From positions 62,001-126,000 of the forward strand of contig NZ_JAVFVT010000002.1 of assembly GCF_030929555.1 (NCBI RefSeq): a stretch of DNA of 64,000 nucleotides. Reading direction: 5' to 3'. Of this stretch, positions 9,046-17,363 are shown piece after piece. This DNA is from Paenibacillus sp. LHD-117. GTDB taxonomy: Bacteria; Bacillota; Bacilli; Paenibacillales; Paenibacillaceae. The translations under genes were made by a program, and so were the position numbers. A model generated the notes under the pieces. That model ran no database searches and was not told the origin of the DNA. It worked only from the letters and a program-made list of their open reading frames with translations. Numbering within the stretch: position 1 is the stretch's first letter; the number at the start of each line of letters is the position of its first letter.

Positions 9046-10262
9046 GATAACGAGTGTTCCGTACCGCTTGCCGAGCGGGCTCTGGTGCGGTCCTCATGCC
9101 AGCGGCCGCCCACAAGTCTGCCTCGGGTGTAGACGGCTTCCCTTGGCGGCGCCGACGCGATCGCATGCATCGGGTTCATCGCAGGGACCAAAAGGAAGCT
9201 CGCCGCGTCACCTGGCTTCGGAGTTAACGCCGCGGCGCCGATCAAAGGGGCAACGCGAAGCAAGTCTTCATCGACGATCCAACCTTCCTTTTCGGCGAGT
9301 CTGGAGCCGCGAGCCAGAAGGTCTCCGTTGCCGAACGGGCTCCACGCGTCCAGAATATTGTCACAGCCGACAAAGACGTCGACGCTGGCATCAAGCAGTC
9401 TGCCGACGGGCGGCATCGGCCGGTCGATCGGCACGCTCGTGATGATCGCCACGCCACTCGCCCGCAACTTATCCGCGATTCTGTCCTGCTTCGCTTCGTT
9501 GATTTGGCCTAAGCAATAAGCATGGCTAACGGCCGCTCTGCCCGCCAGTCCAGCTTCCTCCGCCAAGTCGGCGAACCGCCCGATCGTATAAAGTCCCAAA
9601 TGGCCAGGGTCATGCAGATGCATGTCGACGCCCGCTCCGAATTCCGTCGCAACCTCGAACATCGCTTCAAGCGAAGCGTCCACTCGCTGATCCAAACCGG
9701 CAGGATCGACTCCCCCTACATAATCGGCGCCGGCTCGCATCGCCTCCTTCAAGATCGGGATCGAACCCGACCGCAGAAGCCCCTGCTGCGGGAACGCGAC
9801 GATTTCGATGTCCATTCGTCCCGCAAATTCGGACTTGGCTTGCAGAAGCCCTTCCAGGTGGGCAAGACCGATGACCGGATCGATATCCACATGCGTGCGG
9901 ATGCTGGTCGTTCCCTGACTTAACAGAAGAAGGAGCATCCGGCGCGCGCGTTCCAGCGCGTTCGTGGGAAGCGAAGTCAGCATCGCCTTCTCGAACGCGA
10001 GCTGCCCGGGCAGCGTAACGAAAGGCTGCAGCGGCTTCCATGGCTCTCCGAGAAAATGTTTGTCCAAGTGTATATGTTTATCCGTCATCGCCGGCATGTA
10101 ATGCAGCCCGCATGCGTCTTCCGTACGGATTCGGGCGGTCGGAAGCGCCTTTTCGTTTGTTTGCCCGATTGCCGTCATGATGCCCGCGTCTTCGTCGATC
10201 GTCAAGTCGTGAAGTTCGCCGTTCATACGTACGTTTCGCAAGATCAATATATTTTTGTTCAA
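9042..10262 (-). CDS. CodA-like amidohydrolase (cytosine deaminase family)
   Basis: This 406-residue metal-dependent amidohydrolase of the cytosine/isoguanine deaminase group would hydrolyse a cyclic amidine or amide. The first metal motif is HIHLDKHF, where the CodA group has HxHxDK. THVDID, DMHLHDPG, SHAYCLG and the metal Asp in FVGCDNILD follow in the expected order. The start was placed at the TTG at 10262 (then NKNILILRNVR) because AGAGGTGA sits just upstream and the longer frame adds an unlikely leader. It is divergent from a PucR-type regulator, which suggests a role in purine, pyrimidine or related N-heterocycle catabolism. The exact substrate is unknown. Confidence 0.8.
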   Translation of the reverse strand: MNKNILILRNVRMNGELHDLTIDEDAGIMTAIGQTNEKALPTARIRTEDACGLHYMPAMTDKHIHLDKHFLGEPWKPLQPFVTLPGQLAFEKAMLTSLPTNALERARRMLLLLLSQGTTSIRTHVDIDPVIGLAHLEGLLQAKSEFAGRMDIEIVAFPQQGLLRSGSIPILKEAMRAGADYVGGVDPAGLDQRVDASLEAMFEVATEFGAGVDMHLHDPGHLGLYTIGRFADLAEEAGLAGRAAVSHAYCLGQINEAKQDRIADKLRASGVAIITSVPIDRPMPPVGRLLDASVDVFVGCDNILDAWSPFGNGDLLARGSRLAEKEGWIVDEDLLRVAPLIGAAALTPKPGDAASFLLVPAMNPMHAIASAPPREAVYTRGRLVGGRWHEDRTRARSASGTEHSLS

Positions 10263-10327
10263 GCCGTCACCTCTATTCTTCTGTCGTATTAACAAGAATA
10301 ATCCGAGGAGCATAGTAAGTCATTGGA

Positions 10328-10382
10328 CGGATCATCCGAATTATGATAGATAAAATGTACGCTTCGTCTAAATGATCATTTA
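10328..10382. promoter_or_regulatory. Palindromic candidate operators between amidohydrolase and pucR-like gene
   Basis: The 188-nt divergent intergenic region holds a perfect 14-bp palindrome TAAATGATCATTTA at 10369-10382 and an 11-bp palindrome CGGATcATCCG at 10328-10338. On the minus strand a candidate promoter pair TTAGAC-N17-TATCAT overlaps them. They are reasonable binding sites for the adjacent PucR-type regulator, but that is inference. Confidence 0.45.
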
Positions 10383-10450
10383 CTCCTAGCTCTTTTTTTG
10401 TTAATTTATAGGACATAAGCATAGGAGTGGATTCCATTGGAGGTAAGGCC

Positions 10451-12121
10451 ATGTTGATTGAGGAGTTATTTAACCACGAGCTTTACCGGCATGCGAAGCT
10501 GATCGGCGGACGAGACGGGCTTGCGCGGACGATTCAGACAGTCAATATTATGGACGCGCCCGATATTGTCCATTTTTTGCGGCCGGGGGAGCTGCTGTTA
10601 ACGAATGGCTATTTTATCAAGGAGGGGTCAATGTCGCTCATCGAACTAATCCGATCCATGAATCGGATAGGTTGCTGCGGCATCGCGATCAAGTCAAGGC
10701 GCTTCGATCTGAGTATTCCCCAAGAGGCAATCGACGAATCGGACCGGCTGGCTTTCCCTCTTTACGAAATTTCGGAAGTGGATTGTTCGCTTGGGGAGAT
10801 GCTGCAGCGATCGACCAGCCTCATTCTGGACAACCGGAACGAAGAGCTGCAATATGCGCTAGCCATTCACAAGCGGTTCTCGGCGATGATTATGCACGGA
10901 AGCGATCTCAAAGGCATTGTCACCGCACTTACGAAGCTGCTTGATGCGCCGATCGTATTTCTCGATTATAAGCTTCAAGTGGCGGAGCGTTCAGCCGCGT
11001 TCCGCAGTCCAGGCAATTCGGCTCTAACAGCCGATACGATTCGCATGCTCTCGTCCATGCCGGTCGTCGAGAAACCGATGCAGCTTTGTTTGATGGCTAC
11101 CTCCGAACGCGATAGGAGCGTCTTGGAGCTTTACCCCGTCATCACTTACCGGCACGAAGGATATCTGATCGCCTATCGGAAGGATTATCAAACCTCGTCG
11201 AGCGAGTTCGGTCTAACGATGGAGCAAGCGAGCAACGTGATCGGGATGGAACTGACGAAACGACAAGCGGTGAAGGAGCGTTCGCGAAGGTATAAGACCG
11301 AGTTTTTCTCCGATCTGATCGACGGTTTTATCGCAACGGAACAAGAAGCCCAGCATCGGGGCAAACGATACGGATTATCAAACAACGGAGGATGGGTACT
11401 GCTTGCGGTGCGGCCGGAGAATGGGGGCGGAGGCGCCTTATCGCGCCTATCCGGCATGGGGGAATACGAGGAGGAGCGACTGTTATCGGAGCGCGATCGT
11501 CAATACGAGCTGATCAAACGCCAATTCTCGAAGCTCCCTTATTCGTTCGTCATGTTTACCAAAACGGATTTGTTCTGTGTGCTGATCAGCCTTCCGGATC
11601 AAAAGCTGGACAGCACATCATTCGTGAAGGAAATAAGCGCGCTGACCGAACAACTATACGAGCATGACAAGTTAAGCGTATCGGTCGGCATCGGCAATCC
11701 TTTCGTCAAGCTGCTCGATATCGGTTTATCGTTCCAGGAAGCATCGAAGGCGCTGCAGATCGGCTATCAAATGAAACGGAGCCGGTTCGTGCAAGCGTAT
11801 CGGACCCGTGATGTCGTCTTTCTGTTCCGGATGATTCCGAGAGAGGATCTCCTTCACTTCTATCAAGAAACCTTCGCTTGTTTTAATGAAGTGGACGAAG
11901 CGGAGAAGGCGGAGCTGCTCCGGACGTTATGCGTCTATTATGAAACGCAATGCCAGCTGGTCGAAACGTCGAGGCTGCTGTTCGTCCATCGTAATACCGT
12001 CGTCTACCGGCTCGAAAAATGCGGGAAGCTCGCGGGTTTTCATCTGAAGGATCCGGTGGAAAGCTTGCGCTTCCGGCTTGCTTTCGCGATCGAGCCGCTG
12101 CTGCAGGCATCCGCGGACTAA
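10451..12121 (+). CDS. PucR family transcriptional regulator
   Basis: This 556-residue regulator has the PucR N-terminal ligand-type domain (about 1-125, beginning MLIEELFNHELYRHAKLIGG, with VNIMDAPDIVHFLRPGELLLTNGY) and a long GGDEF-like middle. Its C-terminal PucR helix-turn-helix is built around LCVYYETQCQLVETSRLLFVHRNTVVYRLEK. Such proteins activate purine or amino-acid catabolic genes in response to nitrogen metabolites. The ATG at 10451 is preceded by GGAGGTAAGG, better than the ATG at 10427. It is divergent from the amidohydrolase, its most likely target. Confidence 0.87.
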   Translation: MLIEELFNHELYRHAKLIGGRDGLARTIQTVNIMDAPDIVHFLRPGELLLTNGYFIKEGSMSLIELIRSMNRIGCCGIAIKSRRFDLSIPQEAIDESDRLAFPLYEISEVDCSLGEMLQRSTSLILDNRNEELQYALAIHKRFSAMIMHGSDLKGIVTALTKLLDAPIVFLDYKLQVAERSAAFRSPGNSALTADTIRMLSSMPVVEKPMQLCLMATSERDRSVLELYPVITYRHEGYLIAYRKDYQTSSSEFGLTMEQASNVIGMELTKRQAVKERSRRYKTEFFSDLIDGFIATEQEAQHRGKRYGLSNNGGWVLLAVRPENGGGGALSRLSGMGEYEEERLLSERDRQYELIKRQFSKLPYSFVMFTKTDLFCVLISLPDQKLDSTSFVKEISALTEQLYEHDKLSVSVGIGNPFVKLLDIGLSFQEASKALQIGYQMKRSRFVQAYRTRDVVFLFRMIPREDLLHFYQETFACFNEVDEAEKAELLRTLCVYYETQCQLVETSRLLFVHRNTVVYRLEKCGKLAGFHLKDPVESLRFRLAFAIEPLLQASAD

Positions 12122-12147
12122 CGCAAAGCGGCTAGCCGCAATAAAAG

Positions 12148-12179
12148 ATCGCAGCCGGACGTTTCCGTCCGGCTGCGAT
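12148..12179. terminator. Bidirectional terminator between convergent genes
   Basis: A perfect 14-bp stem (12148-12161 with 12166-12179, loop TTTC) lies between the pucR-like stop and the metallo-hydrolase stop. The minus strand has CTTTTATT after the stem; the plus strand has only TTCGTT. Confidence 0.7.
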
Positions 12180-12182
12180 TCG

Positions 12183-12959
12183 TTAACATTCGATTCGCAT
12201 TCCTGCGTAAGCGAATGCCATTCCTTCCGGCAGTTCGCCGCTTCGGCCCATATCGATGTCATGAGACATATGGGTGAGAACGGTCCGCACTGGCTTCAGC
12301 TTACGGACGAGCTCTATCGCTTCCGTAACGTCATAAACCGAACGGGTCTCTATCGGATAAGGCTCGTGGAAGAAGCTGGCGCCCAGAATCAGGAGATCGA
12401 CGCCAATCATCGGCTCTTGCTGTTCCTCGGTCAATCCGATCGCGTCCGAGCAATATACCCATCGAAACCCCGTCTGCTCGTGGCGGAACGCGAATGCGTA
12501 GGCATATCCGTTTTTGCCGTGATTGACTCGCCAGCTCTTCACCGTCCATTGCCCAATGGATATCGGCTCGTCGAACGTTCTGAACTCGATCCGGCTTCCG
12601 AGCCAAGGAAAACGCCCCGCGATCTCCTCAATCACTTCGGCAGGCGTATACGCGACTCCGGTCTTCCCCGTCCAGCGGCAAGCATCGTACCATTCGGGAA
12701 GGCCTCCGATATGATCGAAGTGGGCATGCGTAATGAGCATCCTGTCCACGTCCCGAAGCGATGCCGCCTCCATCTGCCTGCCCCAATCCGGTCCGCAGTC
12801 GATCCAAGTCGTGCCCGCGTCGGGATCGATCATTTGCAGAGAGGATCGGAGACGTCTGTTCACGCCACCTCTTCTGGCTTCCCGGCAGACTGCGCAATCG
12901 CAGTACACTCTAGGAACGCCTTGGGAATCGCCCGTTCCTCGGAAGACGAGCGCGGTCAT
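12183..12959 (-). CDS. MBL-fold metallo-hydrolase, PhnP-like
   Basis: This 258-residue metallo-beta-lactamase-fold phosphodiesterase begins MTALVFRGTGDSQGVPRV, followed by the zinc-type cysteine pair CDCAVC and the metal site THAHFDHIGG. Further metal ligands are HGKNGYAYAF, CSDAIG and the late HMSHDID. This arrangement resembles PhnP (phosphoribosyl cyclic phosphodiesterase), but no C-P lyase genes are nearby, so the substrate is open. The start at 12959 overlaps the stop of the upstream GNAT gene as ATGA, showing translational coupling. The frame further upstream is a shadow. Confidence 0.8.
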   Translation of the reverse strand: MTALVFRGTGDSQGVPRVYCDCAVCREARRGGVNRRLRSSLQMIDPDAGTTWIDCGPDWGRQMEAASLRDVDRMLITHAHFDHIGGLPEWYDACRWTGKTGVAYTPAEVIEEIAGRFPWLGSRIEFRTFDEPISIGQWTVKSWRVNHGKNGYAYAFAFRHEQTGFRWVYCSDAIGLTEEQQEPMIGVDLLILGASFFHEPYPIETRSVYDVTEAIELVRKLKPVRTVLTHMSHDIDMGRSGELPEGMAFAYAGMRIEC

Positions 12960-13630
12960 AACGGCAATAGGCGTACGTCCTCTTCGGCACGCAGCTTGCC
13001 GATCATCGTAAGCCATGCTTCCGGTTTATTCGGCAAGGCGGAATAATAAGTTTCAAGGAATCGCACGACCAAGGCAGCCGGAAGCCGGTCCAGCTCCTCG
13101 TCCTTTGGCAGGAAACAAAGATCCAGCTCGGCAACCGCTTCGCCCGCATGATCCCATGAAGGATGCACATAATCAAGCTCAAGCCGCTTATAACCGACAT
13201 GCGACAACACTTCGCGCCGTACGTATGGGTTCATCGGTGATACGCCGCCGAATTCATGCGAGGCAGCCCGGTATGGATCGTAAACTTCCGCGAACATGCC
13301 CAGCGGCTCCGTTCCGGACGCCTCGGCCAAGCGCCGAAGATCCTTCTCGCGCCTGGTGAGCAGGAATCTTCCAATGCCCATGGCGGGTTTGCCGATGATA
13401 GTAAAGTCGGTCATGGCGACCTTCATGTCCGGATAATACCGGTATTCGGTTGCCCCGACGACCTCGCCACCGGACAACGCTACGTACACATGAATGCCCG
13501 GATCCTGCAGCGGCCCTTCCCACAAATCGTAGGCCAACACTTCCTCCGGCGGGAAAATTGTTCCGAGCAGCTCGTGCAGCGGACGGAAGTAAGGATCTTG
13601 AATGGATTCGATGCGATGATAAGTCAACAT
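12956..13630 (-). CDS. GNAT family N-acetyltransferase
   Basis: This 224-residue protein has features of the acetyltransferase fold: an N-terminal FRPLHELLGTIFPPEE, a central strand YVALSGGEVVGATEYRYYP, and an acetyl-CoA loop around GKPAMGIGRFLLTRREKDL. The substrate is unknown. It starts with ATG after AGGAGGAATCGTC, lies 52 nt downstream of a second GNAT gene and overlaps the PhnP-like gene by 4 nt. The C-terminal third (from about 170) has no recognisable motif. Confidence 0.7.
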   Translation of the reverse strand: MLTYHRIESIQDPYFRPLHELLGTIFPPEEVLAYDLWEGPLQDPGIHVYVALSGGEVVGATEYRYYPDMKVAMTDFTIIGKPAMGIGRFLLTRREKDLRRLAEASGTEPLGMFAEVYDPYRAASHEFGGVSPMNPYVRREVLSHVGYKRLELDYVHPSWDHAGEAVAELDLCFLPKDEELDRLPAALVVRFLETYYSALPNKPEAWLTMIGKLRAEEDVRLLPL

Positions 13631-13682
13631 GACGATTCCTCCTGCTTATGTAGAATAGATGATTACTTTGCGTCGCAATGGG

Positions 13683-14345
13683 CTAACTTTTGAACGGATT
13701 GCGCCATTCCATCAGAACGGCATGGTTAAGGGATTGTTCGTCTTCCAAATAATTAGCCGCGATGCCGACGGGCATTCGCCCGCATCGCAAGAGGAACGAG
13801 ATAACAGGGTCGTTCCATTCCCCCGTAAGCACCTTGGCGACGTACGTTTCCGGTGTCGCTTCGTTCGCCCGCTCCGCGTACCCCGGCATCCTGCCGCCGC
13901 CGAGCAGCCGATCCAAACCAAGCTGGACGACCGTTTCGTACAAAGTCTGCATCATCCACTTCCCTATGCCCGATTGACGATAATCCGGCATGACGGCAAT
14001 ATCGACGACATACAACGTGTTCCCGTTCGGATTATGATTGCGAATATAGCCATTGTCCGTAATACTCGCCCAGCTATGATCGTCTTTGTAATGCGCCGTG
14101 TCCACGATTAGACCGGTCATGGAACCGACGATCCTGCCCCCGATTTCGGCGCAGACGGCGCCTTGCGGGAATGTCGTCACATGCGCGGAAAGCTGTTCCC
14201 GGTTCCACAGCAGCTCTTCCGGGAACGGCAGCGGGAAGCAGGCTTTCTGAACGTCGATCAATGCATCGAAGTCATTCGTTCCGTAATTCCGAATGACGGC
14301 CTTGACGGGCCGTCCACCCGAACGCACGAAAAGCTCCTTCCTCAT
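13683..14345 (-). CDS. GNAT family N-acetyltransferase coupled to a nitrilase-like gene
   Basis: This 220-residue acetyltransferase contains a clear GNAT core: GGRIVGSMTGLIVD, LYVVDIAVMPDYRQSGIGKWMM (acetyl-CoA loop QSGIGK) and the following helix. The ATG at 14345 overlaps the stop codon of the carbon-nitrogen hydrolase as ATGA and has GGAGGCCGG upstream, so the longer frame is rejected. In Bacillus YhcX, as I recall it, a GNAT domain and a carbon-nitrogen hydrolase are fused in one protein, which suggests that these two products act together on one substrate. Confidence 0.82.
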   Translation of the reverse strand: MRKELFVRSGGRPVKAVIRNYGTNDFDALIDVQKACFPLPFPEELLWNREQLSAHVTTFPQGAVCAEIGGRIVGSMTGLIVDTAHYKDDHSWASITDNGYIRNHNPNGNTLYVVDIAVMPDYRQSGIGKWMMQTLYETVVQLGLDRLLGGGRMPGYAERANEATPETYVAKVLTGEWNDPVISFLLRCGRMPVGIAANYLEDEQSLNHAVLMEWRNPFKS

Positions 14346-15208
14346 TCCGGCCTCCAGTCCGTGTAGAGATCCGTCCTGCGGTCTCTCCACGTCATGACCG
14401 AGCCGTCCTTCCTCACTTGCTCGAGCAAGGTCAGATCAAGGTCGCCGACCACGAGCATATCGTCGTTCACGACGCCTTCCGCTATAATGCCCGCGGGCGG
14501 GAAAGGAATATCGTTCGGCGCGAGTATCGCCGCTTGTCCGTAATTGGCCCGCATAAAATCCACTTTGCGCAGCGAGCCGACCGTCCCTGTCGCCACGACG
14601 TAGATTTGATTCTCGATCGTTCGGGCATGGCAGCAATACCTGACGCGGTAGAAGCCATGCCGATCATCCGTGCAGGATGGACAGAAGATAACATCGGCGC
14701 CTTTCGCGCGGGCCATTCGGACGATTTCCGGAAATTCGATGTCGTAACATGTGAGCATCGCGATCGTGCCGAACGCCGTTTCGAAGACGGAGACGCCGTC
14801 ACCTGGCGACATATTCCACTCCGACACCTCCGTTGGGGTCAGATGGATTTTGTCCTGCACGTCGACGCGTCCGTCCGGATGGAACAAGAACGCCCGGTTG
14901 CGGCGTTTCCCGCCTTCGACCTCGACGACATGCGTTCCTCCCACGATGTACATATCGTATTCCTTGGCAAGGGAAACGAATAGCTCAACGTACGCGTCCG
15001 TGAAATCGGGCAGCTTGTCGATCGGGAGCGCATGGCCTTGTTCATCCCCTATCGACATTAACTGCGTCGTCATGAACTCGGGGAACAAAAGAAATTGAAC
15101 GCCGTACTCCGACGCGTTGCGAACGTAGTGTACGACTTGATCCTTGAACTCTTCGAACCCGGAAATATCCGTAAGCCGGTATTGCACGGCAGCCGTGCGA
15201 AACTTCAT
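14342..15208 (-). CDS. Carbon-nitrogen hydrolase (nitrilase superfamily)
   Basis: This 288-residue amidase/nitrilase-fold protein has the complete Glu-Lys-Cys triad: Glu in LLFPEFMTT, Lys in QDKIHLTPTE, and Cys in MLTCYDIEFPE. It begins MKFRTAAVQYRLTD at 15208 with GGAGGTGCG upstream. The longer frame runs into the histidine kinase gene and is a shadow. It follows the kinase stop by 19 nt, so it may belong to the same transcript as the two-component system, and it overlaps the following GNAT gene. The substrate is probably a linear amide. Confidence 0.87.
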   Translation of the reverse strand: MKFRTAAVQYRLTDISGFEEFKDQVVHYVRNASEYGVQFLLFPEFMTTQLMSIGDEQGHALPIDKLPDFTDAYVELFVSLAKEYDMYIVGGTHVVEVEGGKRRNRAFLFHPDGRVDVQDKIHLTPTEVSEWNMSPGDGVSVFETAFGTIAMLTCYDIEFPEIVRMARAKGADVIFCPSCTDDRHGFYRVRYCCHARTIENQIYVVATGTVGSLRKVDFMRANYGQAAILAPNDIPFPPAGIIAEGVVNDDMLVVGDLDLTLLEQVRKDGSVMTWRDRRTDLYTDWRPE

Positions 15209-15227
15209 GGACGCACCTCCGTTATCC

Positions 15228-16583
15228 TTATTTGCGCTGCTTGAATTGAAGCGTAATCGTCGTACCGAGATTCGGCAAGCTGAAGACGTCGATCTTCCCT
15301 TCGTGCAAATCGACGATACGTTTGGCAATGGACAAACCCAATCCGACGCCGCCGGTCGCACGGCTTCTCGCGCCGTCGACGCGGTAGAACCGCTCGAACA
15401 GATGCGGAATTTCTTTCTCCGGGATGCCCATACCTTTATCCTTCACCTCGATTTTGACGATGTTTTTGGCCTGGGAGACGGAGATGTCGATCGGTTCCTT
15501 CGAATACTTGATCGCGTTGTCCAGCAAAATCACGAGCAATTGGCGGATCTTGTCCTTGTCGCCGGACATCCGGATGACGCGCGCATGCGACTTGATCCGG
15601 ATTTGCCGTTGGAACGTCGTCTGCAGCATCGTCGCGAGCTCTTCGACCACATGGACGACGTCGAACATTTCGAGCTTGAGCCAGTCCTCTTGCTCCGCTT
15701 CCGCCAGCATCAACATCGACTTGGTCAAGTTCTGCAGCCTAGTCGCTTCCTTCGCGATCGCTTCGATCGCTTCGTCCCGAACGCTTTCGTCATCGCGGCC
15801 CCACCGCTTGAGGAGGCCCGCGTAGCTGCTGATGACCGTGAGCGGCGTCTTCAGCTCATGCGATGCGTCGGCGACGAATTGTTTCTGCCGCTCGAACGTC
15901 CGGTCCAGCCGCTCGATCATCTGATTGAACGCCCGGACAAGCTGCTGCAGCTCCGCGGATTCCTCGCGGCCGCTGACTTCGATCTGGCGCAGCTTCCCGC
16001 TTCGGTCGATCTCGCGCATCGTGTTAACCATCTGCTGAATAGGTGCCGTGAGCCTCGACGTGAACCAGTATGTTCCGAATATCGCGAACAGGATCGCCCC
16101 GCCGCTCGTCACGCTCAGCGCTGCGACCAGTACCTGCAAATAGTTGTCCAACTCGTCTAAAATCCGGTTGATCTCTAGCATCGCGATGACTTGCCCGTCG
16201 GAGTAAAGCGGCACGCGCATATAAATGATGCGTTCCCCGCTTTTCGTCACCATGCCCGTATGGTGGTAGGCTTCGAATTGCGCGGGAAGCTCGAGCAGAA
16301 TCGCATTCGTGCCCGTAATGTTCAACACGCGATTGTTAGGTCCGATGATTCGAATCATCTCGTTCGCGTTATGGTATTCCTTTAATAAATCCGGCGACGA
16401 GAGCCCGCGACCGCTCTGGATCCGGGGATTCTCGAGCATGAGATTAAGCTTGGTCGTGATGACTTCCTCTTCGCTCTCCGTCGTGATTTTAATGACGTAG
16501 AAATATACGAAGATATTAAAAAAGATTAAAATAAGGATTAACCAAAAAATCGTAAAGAGCGTAAATCGTTTACGCAGCGTCAT
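15228..16583 (-). CDS. Membrane sensor histidine kinase with HAMP domain
   Basis: The 451-residue kinase has one transmembrane segment at about 8-32, an extracytoplasmic sensor of about 115 residues, a second transmembrane segment (about 148-175), HAMP (about 176-225), and a HisKA box with the phospho-acceptor His242 in DASHELKTPL. The HATPase domain has the N box DNAIKYS, G1 DKGMGIP, F box LFERFYRVDG and G2 GLGLSI. Its start overlaps the stop of the response-regulator gene as ATGA. The signal is unknown; the architecture is of the OmpR-partner type. Confidence 0.92.
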   Translation of the reverse strand: MTLRKRFTLFTIFWLILILIFFNIFVYFYVIKITTESEEEVITTKLNLMLENPRIQSGRGLSSPDLLKEYHNANEMIRIIGPNNRVLNITGTNAILLELPAQFEAYHHTGMVTKSGERIIYMRVPLYSDGQVIAMLEINRILDELDNYLQVLVAALSVTSGGAILFAIFGTYWFTSRLTAPIQQMVNTMREIDRSGKLRQIEVSGREESAELQQLVRAFNQMIERLDRTFERQKQFVADASHELKTPLTVISSYAGLLKRWGRDDESVRDEAIEAIAKEATRLQNLTKSMLMLAEAEQEDWLKLEMFDVVHVVEELATMLQTTFQRQIRIKSHARVIRMSGDKDKIRQLLVILLDNAIKYSKEPIDISVSQAKNIVKIEVKDKGMGIPEKEIPHLFERFYRVDGARSRATGGVGLGLSIAKRIVDLHEGKIDVFSLPNLGTTITLQFKQRK

Positions 16584-17278
16584 GCATCCGGCTCCTTAAT
16601 CATGTAACCGACTCCGCGAACGGTATGGATCAGCTTATGGCGATACCCTTTATCCAGCTTCTGCCGCAAGTAACGGATATAGACGTCTACCAGGTTCGTC
16701 TCCCCGATAAAGTCATACCCCCACACCTCGGACAAAATATCTTCGCGCGACTTCTCATCGTTACGGTTCTCGACCAGATAGACAAGCAGCTCGAACTCGC
16801 GCGGGGTCAGCTCGATCAGAATATCCTTGCGATATACCTTGCGCGAACGAAGCTCGATCGTCAGATCGCCAAGCTTAATAATGTCGGAGCCTTCCGATTC
16901 CTTCGGATACTGCTGGAAGATTCTCAGAATGTTGCGCACTCTCGCAAGCAGTTCTTCCATCGCGAACGGTTTCGTAATATAATCGTTGGCCCCGTGCTCG
17001 AAGCCGCTCACTTTATCCGGCACGGTATCTCTGGCGGTCAACAATATAATAGGAACGGGATTCCCCGCTTGACGGATCAAACGAAGCACCTCGATGCCGC
17101 TCATCTCCGGCAGCATGACGTCCAGCAGGATCAGCTGCCAGTCGCCCGAAGAGGCCATCTCATAACCGGTCCTGCCATCCGCCGCAACTCCGACGGAGTA
17201 ACCTTCATGCTCTAATTCTAGCTGTAATATGCGGGATATTCCCGCCTCGTCCTCCACGACGAGAACACGTTCATTCAT
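16580..17278 (-). CDS. OmpR/PhoB-family response regulator
   Basis: The 232-residue regulator has a receiver domain (acidic pair Glu9-Asp10, phospho-acceptor Asp53 in LLDVMLPEMSG, Lys in ITKPFAMEEL). Its winged-helix DNA-binding domain includes LTPREFELLVYLVENRN and TVRGVGYMI. The start at 17278 (MNERVLVVEDEAG) is the family-typical beginning. The 23 extra upstream residues are not supported. It is the first gene of the pair with the kinase and probably of a longer transcript reaching the nitrilase and GNAT genes. Confidence 0.93.
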   Translation of the reverse strand: MNERVLVVEDEAGISRILQLELEHEGYSVGVAADGRTGYEMASSGDWQLILLDVMLPEMSGIEVLRLIRQAGNPVPIILLTARDTVPDKVSGFEHGANDYITKPFAMEELLARVRNILRIFQQYPKESEGSDIIKLGDLTIELRSRKVYRKDILIELTPREFELLVYLVENRNDEKSREDILSEVWGYDFIGETNLVDVYIRYLRQKLDKGYRHKLIHTVRGVGYMIKEPDA

Positions 17279-17363
17279 GACTTTGGCGCACCTTCCTTCT
17301 TGCGAAAATAATACTTTCATCATAAAGAAGGCGCCCGAGGATTGCAAGCCGGCTTATCATCCG

